From NCBI RefSeq assembly GCF_016917755.1, contig NZ_CP070326.1, positions 930,001 to 994,000 on the forward strand: a stretch of DNA of 64,000 bases, written 5' to 3'. Of the stretch, positions 52,991 through 62,394 are shown piece after piece (the stretch's first letter is position 1; each line of letters starts with the position of its first letter). The DNA comes from Streptomyces noursei (lineage in GTDB: Bacteria > Actinomycetota > Actinomycetes > Streptomycetales > Streptomycetaceae). The translations under genes and the position numbers were made by a program. The notes below the pieces were generated by a model. It saw nothing but the letters and a program-made list of their open reading frames with translations. It was not told the origin of the DNA and searched no databases.

Positions 52991-54577
52991 TCAGGCGCTC
53001 GGCACCGCGACCGGCCTGGCCAGCACCTGGTCCAGGACGTCGGCGAGGAACTGCGCCGGGTCCGGGACCGGTGCCGTGACCCGCATCGCGACGATCGCGT
53101 CCGGTCGCACGAGCAGGGCCCCGTCGTCGGACAGCCACGGCGCGCAGACCCGGTGTGCCGGTAGGCCGACGTCCGCCGCGGCGGCGAGCCACCGGTCGCC
53201 CGCGACGCCCACCAGCAAGGTCCACCGGGACGCGACCAGGTCGAGCGTGGAGACCCCGTCGACCCACGCGTGGGGCACCCGTGAACCCGGCGACCCGTCC
53301 AGTGCCACCGCCAGGTCCACCGTGGACGGCAGTTCCGGCTGCGGGTCGACGACTGCGGCCGAGTCGTACCGCTGGCCGAGGTGCACGACCTGCGCCGCCC
53401 ACACCCCCGCCACCGCTCTGGCGGTGTCGGCCTCAGGTCCACGCCCCCAGTGCAGCTGCGGGTCGGCGAGCCTGCGCATCGCCTGGTCCAGCGTCGCCGC
53501 GGCGACCGGCTCGCGCTCCTGCGCGTAGGTGTCGAGCAGGCCGGCGCCCGCCTCTCCCTTGTGCACGGCGGCCAGTTTCCACGCCAGGTTGTGGGCGTCG
53601 GCGACGCCGGTGTTGAGGCCGAACGCGCCCAGGGGTGCCACGGTGTGCGCGGCATCGCCAACGAGGAACACGCGACCGACGGCGAAGCGGTCGGCCAGGG
53701 CGCTCCGGGGCCGCCAGGGGAGCGCGCTGCGCACCTCGACGTCGAGGCCGGGATCGCCGACCGCCGCCCGGACGACCGCGGCGCAGCGCTCGTGCGTGAA
53801 GTCCTCGGGGCGCTCGCCCCCGTCGACGTCGCAAGCGACGTGGAAGACCCAGTCCGTCTTGCCGTCCACGGTCACCAGCAGGCCGGGCGCCTCCGGTGTG
53901 GTGATGGTGCAGGTGCCGAAGGACATCCCCCGCAGGTGAGGTCGGAGGTCGGCGCGGAACAGGATGTTGATCATCGACTTGCCCAGGTCGCCCGCCCCGG
54001 AGGTGCCCACGCCGAGCGCGGTCCGCACGGCGCTGTGCGCGCCGTCCGCGGCCACCACGCGCGCGCAGCGCAACGAGTAGCGGCCATCGGGCCCCTCCAG
54101 CTCGACGTCGGCCCCGTCGGCGTCCTGCGTGATACCGACCAGGCGGGTCGACCAGCGCAGATCCGCTCCGCGGCGCGCCAGGTCGGCCGCCACCACTGCG
54201 TCGAGGCGGTCCTGCGCGCAGACGCCGCGCAGCCTGAACGGCGTCGTGTCCAGTTCAGCGGCGGACGGGGTCGGCATGGGCACGGTCGTGACGTCGCCTG
54301 CGCCCATCTCCACGACGGTCCGCGCGACCGCCTTGCCCGCGGCGCCCCGGAGGTCGACCGCGGCGGCGTCGACGGCGGCGTCGAGCCCGAGCTCGCGCAG
54401 GACCTCGACGGTGCGCGGCCCGATGCCGGTGGCGCGCGGGTGGACCGACGGCCCGGATCGGCGTTCGACGAGCACCGCGGGGACGCCGTGGTGGGCGAGC
54501 AGTGCCGCGGCGAGCAGCCCGACGCTGCCGCCTCCAACCACGAGCACCGGCACTTCTGGATACGCTGTTTCCGTCAT
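52991..54577 (-). CDS. FAD-dependent aromatic monooxygenase
   Basis: 528 aa. Class A flavin hydroxylase: FAD loop VLVVGGGSVGLLAAALLAHH (residues 10-29), the DG motif ARVVAADGAHSAVRTALG near residue 175, and GRVFLVGDAAHTVAPLGAFG (GD motif) near residue 300, plus the thioredoxin-like C-terminal domain. Divergent from TetR with a large shared operator. Could act on aromatic polyketides or antibiotics; substrate unknown. Confidence 0.93.
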   Translation of the reverse strand: MTETAYPEVPVLVVGGGSVGLLAAALLAHHGVPAVLVERRSGPSVHPRATGIGPRTVEVLRELGLDAAVDAAAVDLRGAAGKAVARTVVEMGAGDVTTVPMPTPSAAELDTTPFRLRGVCAQDRLDAVVAADLARRGADLRWSTRLVGITQDADGADVELEGPDGRYSLRCARVVAADGAHSAVRTALGVGTSGAGDLGKSMINILFRADLRPHLRGMSFGTCTITTPEAPGLLVTVDGKTDWVFHVACDVDGGERPEDFTHERCAAVVRAAVGDPGLDVEVRSALPWRPRSALADRFAVGRVFLVGDAAHTVAPLGAFGLNTGVADAHNLAWKLAAVHKGEAGAGLLDTYAQEREPVAAATLDQAMRRLADPQLHWGRGPEADTARAVAGVWAAQVVHLGQRYDSAAVVDPQPELPSTVDLAVALDGSPGSRVPHAWVDGVSTLDLVASRWTLLVGVAGDRWLAAAADVGLPAHRVCAPWLSDDGALLVRPDAIVAMRVTAPVPDPAQFLADVLDQVLARPVAVPSA

Positions 54578-54597
54578 GGCTACACCGTATCCAGAAG
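54553..54597. promoter_or_regulatory. Perfect 12-bp inverted repeat, TetR operator
   Basis: CTTCTGGATACG (54553-54564) and CGTATCCAGAAG (54586-54597), 21 bp apart. It overlaps the first nine codons and start of the monooxygenase gene, so a bound repressor would cover its start codon. Confidence 0.85.
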
Positions 54598-54633
54598 GTA
54601 GAATGCCGGTCAACGAGGAAAGGAACCACTCGC

Positions 54634-55338
54634 ATGATCGAACCCGCTCCTTCGACGGTGTGGGCCAGGACTCGCCCCGAACCGCGTCGACGCGCGCCGG
54701 GGGTGGACCAGTACGTGGCCGCCGCGCTGGCCGTCGCCGACGCGGAGGGCTTGGCCGCGGTGTCGATGCGCCGGGTCGCAAGCGACCTCGGTTCCGGGAC
54801 GGCCACCCTCTACCGCTACATCACCAACCGCGACGAACTGGTGGACCTGATGGTCGACGCGGCGCAGGGCGAGGACCCGCTCCCCGAGCCCACGCGGGAC
54901 TGGCGCGCCGACCTGGCCGCGGTCGCGCACGCGCTGCGTGCGACCCTGCTGCGGCACCCGTGGTTGGCGGGTGAACTGGCGGGCAGGCCCTCGCTCGGCC
55001 CCAACTCGTTGCGGCGGTCGGAATCCGCGCTGCGCGCCGCCGTTGCGCTCACGCCCGACATCACCCTGGCCTCGCAGGCGCTCAGCGCCGTGCACGCGTA
55101 CGTGCTGGGCTCGGTGGCCACCCAGCAGGCCGCTCGGCTCGCCGAGCAGCGCACCGGCCTGACCGAGGAGCAGTGGCAGCGCAGCGTCGGCCCCTACATC
55201 AACGAGGTCCTCGCGGCGGGCGAGCACCCGATGCTCGCCCGCCGCGTCCTCGAAGCCGAGGAAGTCGACCCCGACGCCGAGTTCGCGTTCGGCCTGGACT
55301 GCGTGCTCGACGGCCTCGCTGCCCGATTGAGTCGCTGA
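54634..55338 (+). CDS. TetR-family repressor (TetR_C_1)
   Basis: 234 aa; GAGGAAAGG before the ATG. HTH: YVAAALAVADAEGLAAVSMR then RVASDLGSGTATLYRYITN, RDELVDLMVDAAQG. The long C-terminal domain is of the TetR/tetracycline-type. Divergent from the FAD monooxygenase, its probable target. Confidence 0.93.
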   Translation: MIEPAPSTVWARTRPEPRRRAPGVDQYVAAALAVADAEGLAAVSMRRVASDLGSGTATLYRYITNRDELVDLMVDAAQGEDPLPEPTRDWRADLAAVAHALRATLLRHPWLAGELAGRPSLGPNSLRRSESALRAAVALTPDITLASQALSAVHAYVLGSVATQQAARLAEQRTGLTEEQWQRSVGPYINEVLAAGEHPMLARRVLEAEEVDPDAEFAFGLDCVLDGLAARLSR

Positions 55339-55354
55339 CCGGTCGGAACACGTA

Positions 55355-55810
55355 CCTCTTGGCGAAGCCGACTGGGAGTTGGTCGAGCCGCATTTGCCGT
55401 TGGGCGAGCGCGGGCCGATCCCCGACCTGCGCCGGCATTTCCATGCGGTGATGTGGCGGTTCAGGACGGGGAGTCCGTGGCGGGACATCCCCGAGCGGTA
55501 CGGACCCTGATCGACCGTCTACGGTCGGTTCCCGATCGGGATCGCCGCCGGGACCTTCCAGACGCAGAGGAAAAGGGCACTTCACGAAAGAGGCGAAACG
55601 CCCTGGCGGTCTCACCGGCAGCCGACACCGCAGCCCCTGAGCGGAAGGAACGCCGCCACCATCCCGGAGGAAGCCGACCAAGCCGCCCATCGAAAGAAGA
55701 AGGGCGGCAAGGGCGGCCGTCCCATCTCCCATGACACGGCCCTGTACCGCGAACGCAACACCGTGGAACGTGCCATCAACGAGACCAAAGGGTGGCGGGG
55801 CCTCGCCGGC
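55355..55810 (+). pseudogene. IS5-family transposase relic 2
   Basis: LGEADWELVEPHLPLGERGP, then HAVMWRFRTGSPWRDIPERY (followed by a stop), STVYGRFPIG, and after a gap GGKGGRPISHDTALYRERNT then VERAINETKGWRGLA. Start and end of an IS5 transposase with the centre missing and frameshifts. A different subgroup from relic 1. Confidence 0.85.
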
Positions 55811-56212
55811 CTTCACCTACCTGGCGCGGTCATCTGGCTGTGCAGCCTCCAACCCACCTCGTGATCTGTACTTGGAACAGGTCCCAGCCCGCCACCCTTT
55901 TCGCCGGTCTGCTTGATCTGCTTGCACCCCTGCGCGCCCAGGACGAGCGCAACGGGGTCAGCGACCGGGCCCGCAAAGGGGATGACGTTCGCGGTGGCGG
56001 CGTTCCCCTGCCCCGCAGCCCCAGTTCCCGGGCCAACAAGGCAACCCGCTCCGGTAGTTGTCCCAGGCGCCCTGCGAGCTCTCCGGTGTGCTGGGATGTC
56101 GTGTCGCAGCCTGGGAAATCTGCTGGCATGGCCATGTAATCAACACCGGCTAAGGTGCTCCCGCAATATGTTCAGGCGCGCTCCGGCGTGCGGAGAAGGC
56201 AAAGGTCTCACA
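55811..56212. other. Intergenic region
   Basis: 402 bp. No gene is supported; a short minus-strand frame (56135 down) lacks a plausible protein. It holds the upstream region of the kinase gene. Confidence 0.45.
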
Positions 56213-57724
56213 GTGTCCGATCTGGGGCGGCTCATAGCCGGCCGCTACCGACTGGTAGAGCGTGTGGGCCGCGGTGGCATGGGCACGGTGTGGCGGGCCG
56301 AGGACGAACTGCTCGGCCGGCACGTCGCCGTCAAGAAGCTGCACGTACAGCCGCACCTGCACGACGACGAGGTCCAGAAGCTCTACGAGCGCACCCGCCG
56401 GGAGGCCCGCAGCGCCGCCCGGATCACCCACCCCCATGTGATCGTCGTGCACGACGTCGTCGAGGACGACGGCCTCCCTTGCATCGTCATGGAATACGTT
56501 CCCTCGGTCACGCTGGGCGACGTCCTGAAGCAGAAGGGCGCACTGCCCCCCGAGGAGGTCGCCCGCATCGGCCGCAGCGTGGCCGCCGCGCTGCGCGCCG
56601 CACATGACGCCGGGGTGCTGCACCGGGACGTCAAGCCCGCCAACGTGCTGCTCGGGAACGACGGACGCATCGTCCTCACCGACTTCGGCATCGCCGTGGA
56701 GTCCGGCACACCGTCCCTCACCAGAACCGGTGAGCTGGTCGGGTCGATCCAGTACCTCGCGCCGGAACGCCTCCGGAGCGGAATCGCCGAACCCGGCCCC
56801 GCCTGCGACCTGTGGTCCCTGGGAGCGACGCTGTACCAGGCGGTTGAAGGCCGCCACCCGTTCCAACGCGACACCCCGATCGAGACGGCGTACGCCATCG
56901 CCGCCGACACCTACGAACCCCCGCGCAGCGCGGGGGACCTGGCCCCGGTGATCGAGGGGCTGCTGGTGAAGGAACCCGACCGGCGCATGGACGCACACGA
57001 GGCCGAACGCCGCCTCAGCGACGCGACCACTACACGGACCGTGCCTGTCCATGCGCCCAGCCGACCGGAACGTGCGACAGCGCCCGGAGCTCCGGCAGGA
57101 GGCGGCAGGCGCAGCAGCCGTACGGCGTTGTGGTGTGCCTCCGCGGCGGTGGTCGCCGCCATCGTCACGGGCGGCGCACTGCTATGGCCCGCGGACGATT
57201 CCGCTTCGACAACCGGTCACCCGTCCCAGGCACACCCCGCCACCCGGCCCCCGAGCCCCAGTCCGTCCCCACCGCCCCCGCTGCCTGCCGGATACCACCT
57301 CCAGACAGCCGGCCAAGGCTTCTCCGTCCCCATAGCGGACGGTTGGAGGCCCAAGAACGTGCCCGGTGGCGAAGTTGCCTACGTGGACCCGTCCGGACGG
57401 GTGGGCCTGAGGGTCGACGTCGTCGAGTTCGCGGGGTCCGATCCGCTCCGACACTGGCACGAGACCGAAGAGGCCCAGACGCGTCGTGACAACCCGGGCT
57501 ACGAGCGGGTGAGGATGGGCCCCACGACGTTCCGCGGACGGCCCGCGGGGTACTGGGAGTTCACCTTCAACGGCCAGCTACGGGAATACCGAGCGGTGGA
57601 GCTGGCCTTCGCCGGCGCCGACGGTACCCAGTACGTGGTCTACCTCTCCGCGCCGAACGCACAATGGAACCAGTACCGGCCGGTCTTCGACACCGCCGTC
57701 AAGGGAATTCGCCTTCGGGAATAG
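56213..57724 (+). CDS. Ser/Thr protein kinase, membrane-anchored, with extracellular domain
   Basis: 503 aa from a GTG (GGAGAAGGCAAAGG). Hanks-type kinase: VGRGGMGTVWRAE (Gly-loop), VAVKKLH (Lys), LHRDVKPANVLLG (catalytic Asp about 139), TDFGIAVESG (about 157) and YLAPERL. The arginine before HRD is present. A linker leads to one TM helix (ALWCASAAVVAAIVTGGALLW, about 305-325), a Pro-rich stretch and a 170-residue extracellular domain starting YHLQTAGQGFSVPIADGWRP; this outer part is the likely sensor. Confidence 0.93.
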   Translation: MSDLGRLIAGRYRLVERVGRGGMGTVWRAEDELLGRHVAVKKLHVQPHLHDDEVQKLYERTRREARSAARITHPHVIVVHDVVEDDGLPCIVMEYVPSVTLGDVLKQKGALPPEEVARIGRSVAAALRAAHDAGVLHRDVKPANVLLGNDGRIVLTDFGIAVESGTPSLTRTGELVGSIQYLAPERLRSGIAEPGPACDLWSLGATLYQAVEGRHPFQRDTPIETAYAIAADTYEPPRSAGDLAPVIEGLLVKEPDRRMDAHEAERRLSDATTTRTVPVHAPSRPERATAPGAPAGGGRRSSRTALWCASAAVVAAIVTGGALLWPADDSASTTGHPSQAHPATRPPSPSPSPPPPLPAGYHLQTAGQGFSVPIADGWRPKNVPGGEVAYVDPSGRVGLRVDVVEFAGSDPLRHWHETEEAQTRRDNPGYERVRMGPTTFRGRPAGYWEFTFNGQLREYRAVELAFAGADGTQYVVYLSAPNAQWNQYRPVFDTAVKGIRLRE

Positions 57725-58547
57725 GCTCCCGCGTCCATGCACGGCGGCTATCGGCCACACGCTCACCCGGCCTCCTGCCCCCTCTTCTCCAAGACGTGCC
57801 CCAGTCGAGATATCGCCGATACCGCCCGCAGCGCACATATGCACACGTGGCGAAGCTGCAGGTAAGCGGCTTTTGTGCAGGCTCAAGGATTGCGACACAC
57901 GCAACGTGATGCGCCATCGGAAATGGGTCAAGCGCCGACATCTGACAGCGGCGCCTTCCCCGCCTACCGATGCACTCAGGGCGCGGGAGGGCAACCGGGC
58001 CGCAGGCTGCTTGAGGCGTGAACGGGCGGTCAGGACGGCTGAGCCGACCTCGGTCCGGGCACGGACGGGCCTGCCGCCGGGCATCGCGGCGGTGAGCAGG
58101 GGGAGAGAGTTCACCGATCCGTTCTCTGGGTCGGCCGCGACCGACGGTGGCGTGGTGCTGCGGTCCTGAGATGGGGCCGTCGGCACGGGTCGGGCGGTGG
58201 TGGACCGGTCGAGGGTTAACCCATTCTGCGCTCGTCTTCTCGGTCGGGTCGCCAGACGAAGCGACCAGATGCCCCCTGGCAGCGAGCTCGATGGCGCCGG
58301 TCACCTAGCCGGATCTTCCCCCTTTTCCCGAGCACGGCAAAACATCGCCGGCATCCGAGGGCGGGCTCGCCCATAAGGCAGGTGAGCATCGTGAGCGCAA
58401 TTAGCGATATACGGAAAGGTGGAATGCCTGCCATACGGTCAGCCGTCATGGATTCAGCCGTAGGGCCACAACTTCACCAAGTAAGTCAAGACTTACCTTC
58501 AGGGAACTTTGACCGTATGGTGTGGCTCGAATCGAAGGAGCCCCCTG
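57725..58547. other. Intergenic region with palindromes
   Basis: About 820 bp with no supported gene. Contains GGGTTAACCC at 58213-58222 and the strong dyad GTAAGTC-AA-GACTTAC at 58481-58496, 52 bp upstream of the HelD gene. Short frames on the minus strand were read but none has a domain. Confidence 0.5.
58481..58496. promoter_or_regulatory. Palindrome upstream of HelD-like gene
   Basis: GTAAGTC-AA-GACTTAC, perfect 7-bp arms. It lies between a possible promoter and the GTG at 58548; a likely repressor or activator site. It is not the 19-bp rifamycin element as I remember it. Confidence 0.7.
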
Positions 58548-60629
58548 GTGTCGAACATAAACGATCCGGCTGTGCGTGCGGTTGAATCGGAGCGGGATTA
58601 TGTGTCCTCCTTGTATGAGTTGCTCACCGAGCGGCTTTCCGAGGCGCGAGTACACCGAGCGAGTGTGCTGAAGGCCCCGGCGGACAGCGCCGGTGAGGCG
58701 TACGAGAGAGAAATCGCCGCCGAGCGTCTGGCCAAGGAAATCGTTCGGCTGGAGGGCGCCGAAAAGGGGCTGGTCTTCGGACGCATCGACTGGACGGACG
58801 GCACGGCCCTGCGCATCGGGCGGATCGGACTGCAGACGGAAGAGGATGACCTGCCACTGCTCGTGGACTGGCGCGCGAACGCGGCGCGGCCCTTCTACGA
58901 GGCGACACCGGTCCACCCGATGGGCCTGCGGCGGCGCCGGCACCTGCGCCTGGAGGAGCGCACAGTCATCTCGGTGAGCGACGAACTGCTGGACGGGACC
59001 GCCCCGACCGACGAGGACGTCGTGGGGGACGGCCCGTTGTCGGAGGCTCTGTCGGCACGGCGTACGGGCAGGATGCACGCGGCCGTCGCGACGCTGCAGG
59101 CCGAGCAGGACGAGATCGTCCGCTCCGCCCACCGTGGGGTGACCGTGGTGCAGGGCGGGCCCGGCACCGGCAAGACGGTGGTCGCCCTGCACCGGGCGGC
59201 CTACGTCCTGTACGCGTTCCCGCGCGCCGCGGAGGAGGGTGTCCTGGTGGTGGGCCCGAACGCCCGGTTCCTCGACTACATCTCCCAGGTCCTTCCCTCG
59301 CTCGGAGAGAACGACGTCGTTCTGGCGACCTGCCGGGAACTGGCCGGAGTGTCCACGGACACGGTGGACCCGTTCGCCACGGCGCGTCTCAAGGGCGGCT
59401 CCGACCTCGCCGACGCCTTGGCCGGCCTGCTGCGCGTCCGCCAAGCCCCCGTCGGCGACTTCACCGTGCGGGTCGGACAGGAACTGGTTCACCTCTCCGG
59501 CGAGGAAGTAGCCACGGCACGCGACGCCGCAGTGGCAGCCGTCCTGGGGCACAACCCCGCGCGCCAGGTGTTCAAAGAGCTCTTGGTCGACGCCGTCACC
59601 GACGCGATGCAGCGAGACATGGGCGACGTCCTGGAGCAGATCGACGCCGATGCCGAAAGAATGACGGGCATCAACCTCGACCGGTTCACGGGAGCCGCCC
59701 AGCGCCGTGCCGAAGGTGCGGCCGACTCAGGTCCGGTCCACGAACTGGACCTGGACGCCATCCGAGCCGATCTCCTCGACGACGCCGGTGTCGACCGAGC
59801 GGTCGAGGTGTTGTGGCCGCGGCTGATACCCGGTGACCTCGTGAAGGCGCTCCTGACGAACGTCGGCGCTCTCGCCGAACGCCTGCCCCGCCTGACCGCG
59901 CAGGAGCGGTCCCTTCTGCTGCGCGGTCCGGACGACCCGTGGACCGATGCCGATGTGCCGTTGCTGGACGAGGCGGCGAGCCTGGTCGACGGGCCCCCAG
60001 AGCGGACGTACGGGCACGTCGTCGTCGACGAGGCGCAGGAACTGACCGCCATGCAGTGGCGGATGATCGTGCGCCGCTGCCCGTCAAGGGCGATGACGCT
60101 GGTGGGTGACTTCGCCCAGGCAGGCCCGGTCGCGACAGCACGCGACTGGAAGGAAGCACTGAGCCCCCACGTCGGACCGCGGTTCAAACTGCACAACCTG
60201 ACCGTCAGCTACCGCACAACGCAGGAGATTCTGGAGAGCGTCCGGGACCTGCTCACGCAGATCGCTCCGGACCAGAAGCCCACACGGTCACTGCGAAGCG
60301 GTGAGAGCCCTCGCACCGTGACCACACCTCCGAACGGGTTGGTCACCGCCGTCGTTCAGGAACTCCGCGCCCAGAACACCGCACACCCGGGCGAGCTTCT
60401 GGGAGTGATCTGCGCGGACACCAGGGTGAACGAGCTGACGGCCCAGGGCATCGCCCGCCACGCACGCATCGTGCCGGCGTCCGAAGCACGCGGCCTAGAA
60501 TTTGACGAGGTCATCGTCATGAACCCCGAGGAAATCATCACGACCCGCCCCGGTGGGGAAAGGGACTTGTACGTAGCCCTGACCCGGGCCACCAAGCGCC
60601 TCTGCACCATCACCGTCCGGCCCGCCTGA
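58548..60629 (+). CDS. HelD/HelR-like RNA polymerase-recycling ATPase
   Basis: 693 aa. GTG behind AAGGAGCCCCCTG. SF1 helicase-like motor: Walker A QGGPGTGKTVVALHRAAYVL (about 202), Walker B VVVDEAQELTAMQWRMIV (about 490), GDFAQAGPVA (motif III), EARGLEFDEVIVMNPEEI (V), YVALTRATKRL (VI). The coiled-coil N-terminus ERDYVSSLYELLTERL is typical of HelD proteins that enter the RNAP secondary channel. Some actinobacterial members (HelR) help to release RNAP from rifamycins; that role is possible but not shown. Complete. Confidence 0.9.
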   Translation: MSNINDPAVRAVESERDYVSSLYELLTERLSEARVHRASVLKAPADSAGEAYEREIAAERLAKEIVRLEGAEKGLVFGRIDWTDGTALRIGRIGLQTEEDDLPLLVDWRANAARPFYEATPVHPMGLRRRRHLRLEERTVISVSDELLDGTAPTDEDVVGDGPLSEALSARRTGRMHAAVATLQAEQDEIVRSAHRGVTVVQGGPGTGKTVVALHRAAYVLYAFPRAAEEGVLVVGPNARFLDYISQVLPSLGENDVVLATCRELAGVSTDTVDPFATARLKGGSDLADALAGLLRVRQAPVGDFTVRVGQELVHLSGEEVATARDAAVAAVLGHNPARQVFKELLVDAVTDAMQRDMGDVLEQIDADAERMTGINLDRFTGAAQRRAEGAADSGPVHELDLDAIRADLLDDAGVDRAVEVLWPRLIPGDLVKALLTNVGALAERLPRLTAQERSLLLRGPDDPWTDADVPLLDEAASLVDGPPERTYGHVVVDEAQELTAMQWRMIVRRCPSRAMTLVGDFAQAGPVATARDWKEALSPHVGPRFKLHNLTVSYRTTQEILESVRDLLTQIAPDQKPTRSLRSGESPRTVTTPPNGLVTAVVQELRAQNTAHPGELLGVICADTRVNELTAQGIARHARIVPASEARGLEFDEVIVMNPEEIITTRPGGERDLYVALTRATKRLCTITVRPA

Positions 60630-60636
60630 CGGCTCG

Positions 60637-60661
60637 GCGCCCGCGTCGCCGCCGCGGGCGC
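60637..60661 (+). terminator. Hairpin terminator after HelD
   Basis: GCGCCCGCG (60637-60645) with CGCGGGCGC (60653-60661), perfect 9-bp stem, 7-nt loop, 8 bp after the stop. Confidence 0.7.
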
Positions 60662-60672
60662 ACCCGGCGTGG

Positions 60673-60936
60673 TTACAGACACCGGCCCGCGCGCACGGGG
60701 CTGCTCGCCGCCTCACCGCTCCTGGCAGCACCCCGCCTCACGCGGCCTGCTCCACCTTGTTCGTCGCCGCCGTCACCCGCCGTCACCCGCCGGCGCAGCG
60801 GCCTGTCGGTCAGATAGCGCAGCAGCTGCACCCTGCTGAAGATGTCGCCGCCTTCGGTGCGCCGACGACGGGCCAACTCCTCGGTGTCGAGCAGGCGGTC
60901 GTCGACTGTCTCGGCAGGCGGTGCGGAGCAGAGCAC
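60673..60936 (-). CDS. Possible small protein, unknown
   Basis: 87 codons; central part DDRLLDTEELARRRRTEGGD then IFSRVQLLRYLTDRPLRRRV looks helical and protein-like; the tail is Gly/Arg-rich. Ribosome site weak. Could be a remnant. Confidence 0.3.
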   Translation of the reverse strand: MLCSAPPAETVDDRLLDTEELARRRRTEGGDIFSRVQLLRYLTDRPLRRRVTAGDGGDEQGGAGRVRRGAARSGEAASSPVRAGRCL

Positions 60937-61035
60937 ATCCTCCGAGCATCGCTGGCGGTATGCCGAGGCCGGGAGGCGCCGCCGATGTCGCCCGAGGCCC
61001 TGAGGTCCTCGGGTGTGATTGCGGGGCTGACGGGT

Positions 61036-61266
61036 TCAGCAGAGGTTCTTGACGAGTTCGGCGGCGAACGGACTGTTCGGGTCGCTTCGGCACTGGTCGA
61101 GGGTGGTCTTTGCCAGGACCATGCGCAGGGCGCGCCATGACAGATCCGAGTAGGTGATGAACGGTTTGACCTCGTGTGGCTCTTGTTCCTGGACATAGGA
61201 GAAGACATCGACGCTGTTGGGTTCGACGGCTTCGCGGTGGTAGGGCTCGTAGCGGTCCATCGACAA
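61036..61266 (-). CDS. Small hypothetical protein (76 aa)
   Basis: MSMDRYEPYHREAVEPNSVD, then VFSYVQEQEPHEVKPFITYS and ALRMVLAKTTLDQCRSDPNS. Acidic and ordered-looking, unlike its surroundings. No family recognised. Confidence 0.5.
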   Translation of the reverse strand: MSMDRYEPYHREAVEPNSVDVFSYVQEQEPHEVKPFITYSDLSWRALRMVLAKTTLDQCRSDPNSPFAAELVKNLC

Positions 61267-61296
61267 GTCCGTGACCTGAGCCGCCGCATGACAGCC

Positions 61297-62157
61297 CTAG
61301 GCGATGGCCTGGCGCTTCCGTCGCCCGCGGCGTACGGCGACGGCGGCGAGCGCCGCGAGCGCGACGGCGGCGCCGCCCCCGATCAGCCAGGGCAGGCGGC
61401 TGTGCGGGACGGGTGGGCCGGCCACGGTCACCTGCCGGGTGGTGGTCTCCTGCCCGTGGTGGCTGACGACCGTCATCGGGTACCTGCCCGCCGGTATGTC
61501 GTCCCGTACGGCGATGCGCCCTCCATAAAGCGTGCTCCCGTCGTCGCACTTGCAGCCGGGGTCGTCCTCGCCTTCCCTGAGTGTCAACGGTCCGTCGAAG
61601 AGCGGGGACTTGACCGTCAGCGACGTCTCGCCCGCGGCGGGCTGCCGATCGGTCAGGACCACGATGACGTCGCTGCCCGGACGCACGGCGCTTCGGTCCC
61701 CGTCGCCCGGCAAAGGGCGCTTCGCGTCACCGATGACGAACCGGCCTATCATCGCCGACCCCTCGGCGACGACTGCTATCCGAGCGGTGGCGACGGTGCG
61801 GCCGTGGCTGGTCGCGGTAACGGGGTACGTGCCCGGCGCGATGTCACCGCGGATGCGGTGCCGGGTTCCCGGCGCGTCGGTCTGGACGAACTCAACGGAC
61901 CCTTTTCCCAGCGGGGTGAGCGGAACAGGTTCGACGAGGGCCGGCGAGGTGACGGTCACCTCGTCCGTTCCGGCGGGCATCCCGGCGATGCCGAACACGA
62001 CCGGCCCGTTCACCTCGACCCTGGCCCCGGGCACGGCGCCGGCATACGACAGGTGAGGATCTCCGGCCGCGGCTGCGCCCGGCGCCGCCGACAGGACGAG
62101 CGCACCGACCGCGGCCAGGAGCGGGGCCCACCGGCGCAGGGACGGGGGAGAGAACAC
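61297..62157 (-). CDS. Secreted, C-terminally membrane-anchored protein
   Basis: 286 aa. The GTG at 62157 follows AAGGAGCCCGCC. Signal peptide RRWAPLLAAVGALVLSAAPG (cleavage after AAA). Two similar beta-rich repeats: PGTYPVTATSHGRTVATARI and PAGRYPMTVVSHHGQETTTR, each preceded by a SPAL/SPLF-type strand. The C-terminus is LPWLIGGGAAVALAALAAVA then RRGRRKRQ, one TM helix and a basic tail. A Cys pair (CKCDD) in the second repeat. Function unknown. Confidence 0.8.
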   Translation of the reverse strand: MFSPPSLRRWAPLLAAVGALVLSAAPGAAAAGDPHLSYAGAVPGARVEVNGPVVFGIAGMPAGTDEVTVTSPALVEPVPLTPLGKGSVEFVQTDAPGTRHRIRGDIAPGTYPVTATSHGRTVATARIAVVAEGSAMIGRFVIGDAKRPLPGDGDRSAVRPGSDVIVVLTDRQPAAGETSLTVKSPLFDGPLTLREGEDDPGCKCDDGSTLYGGRIAVRDDIPAGRYPMTVVSHHGQETTTRQVTVAGPPVPHSRLPWLIGGGAAVALAALAAVAVRRGRRKRQAIA

Positions 62158-62394
62158 GGCGGGCTCCTTGCGGGGTCGGGTCGCCAACTGGTGGTGACGG
62201 CGCGGCACGTGGCTCGTGCCGGTGGCGAACACGTTGACGCATGTCATCGTCGAGGACGTTCGACCGCCCACAAGGGTTGCCCGGCACGGCTCTGGTCGCC
62301 CTCCTGGGCGACCAGCATCTGGGACCGGTTCGACGGCATCGGATATCCGCGGCGAATGTGGCTCTGGCTTCGATCAACTCGTAGCGGAGGGTGG

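Noticed and set aside
58548..60629. UvrD/PcrA repair helicase
   Set aside because: Motor motifs are shared, but the N-terminal coiled coil, the short interdomain and the overall length fit HelD-type RNAP-recycling ATPases better.
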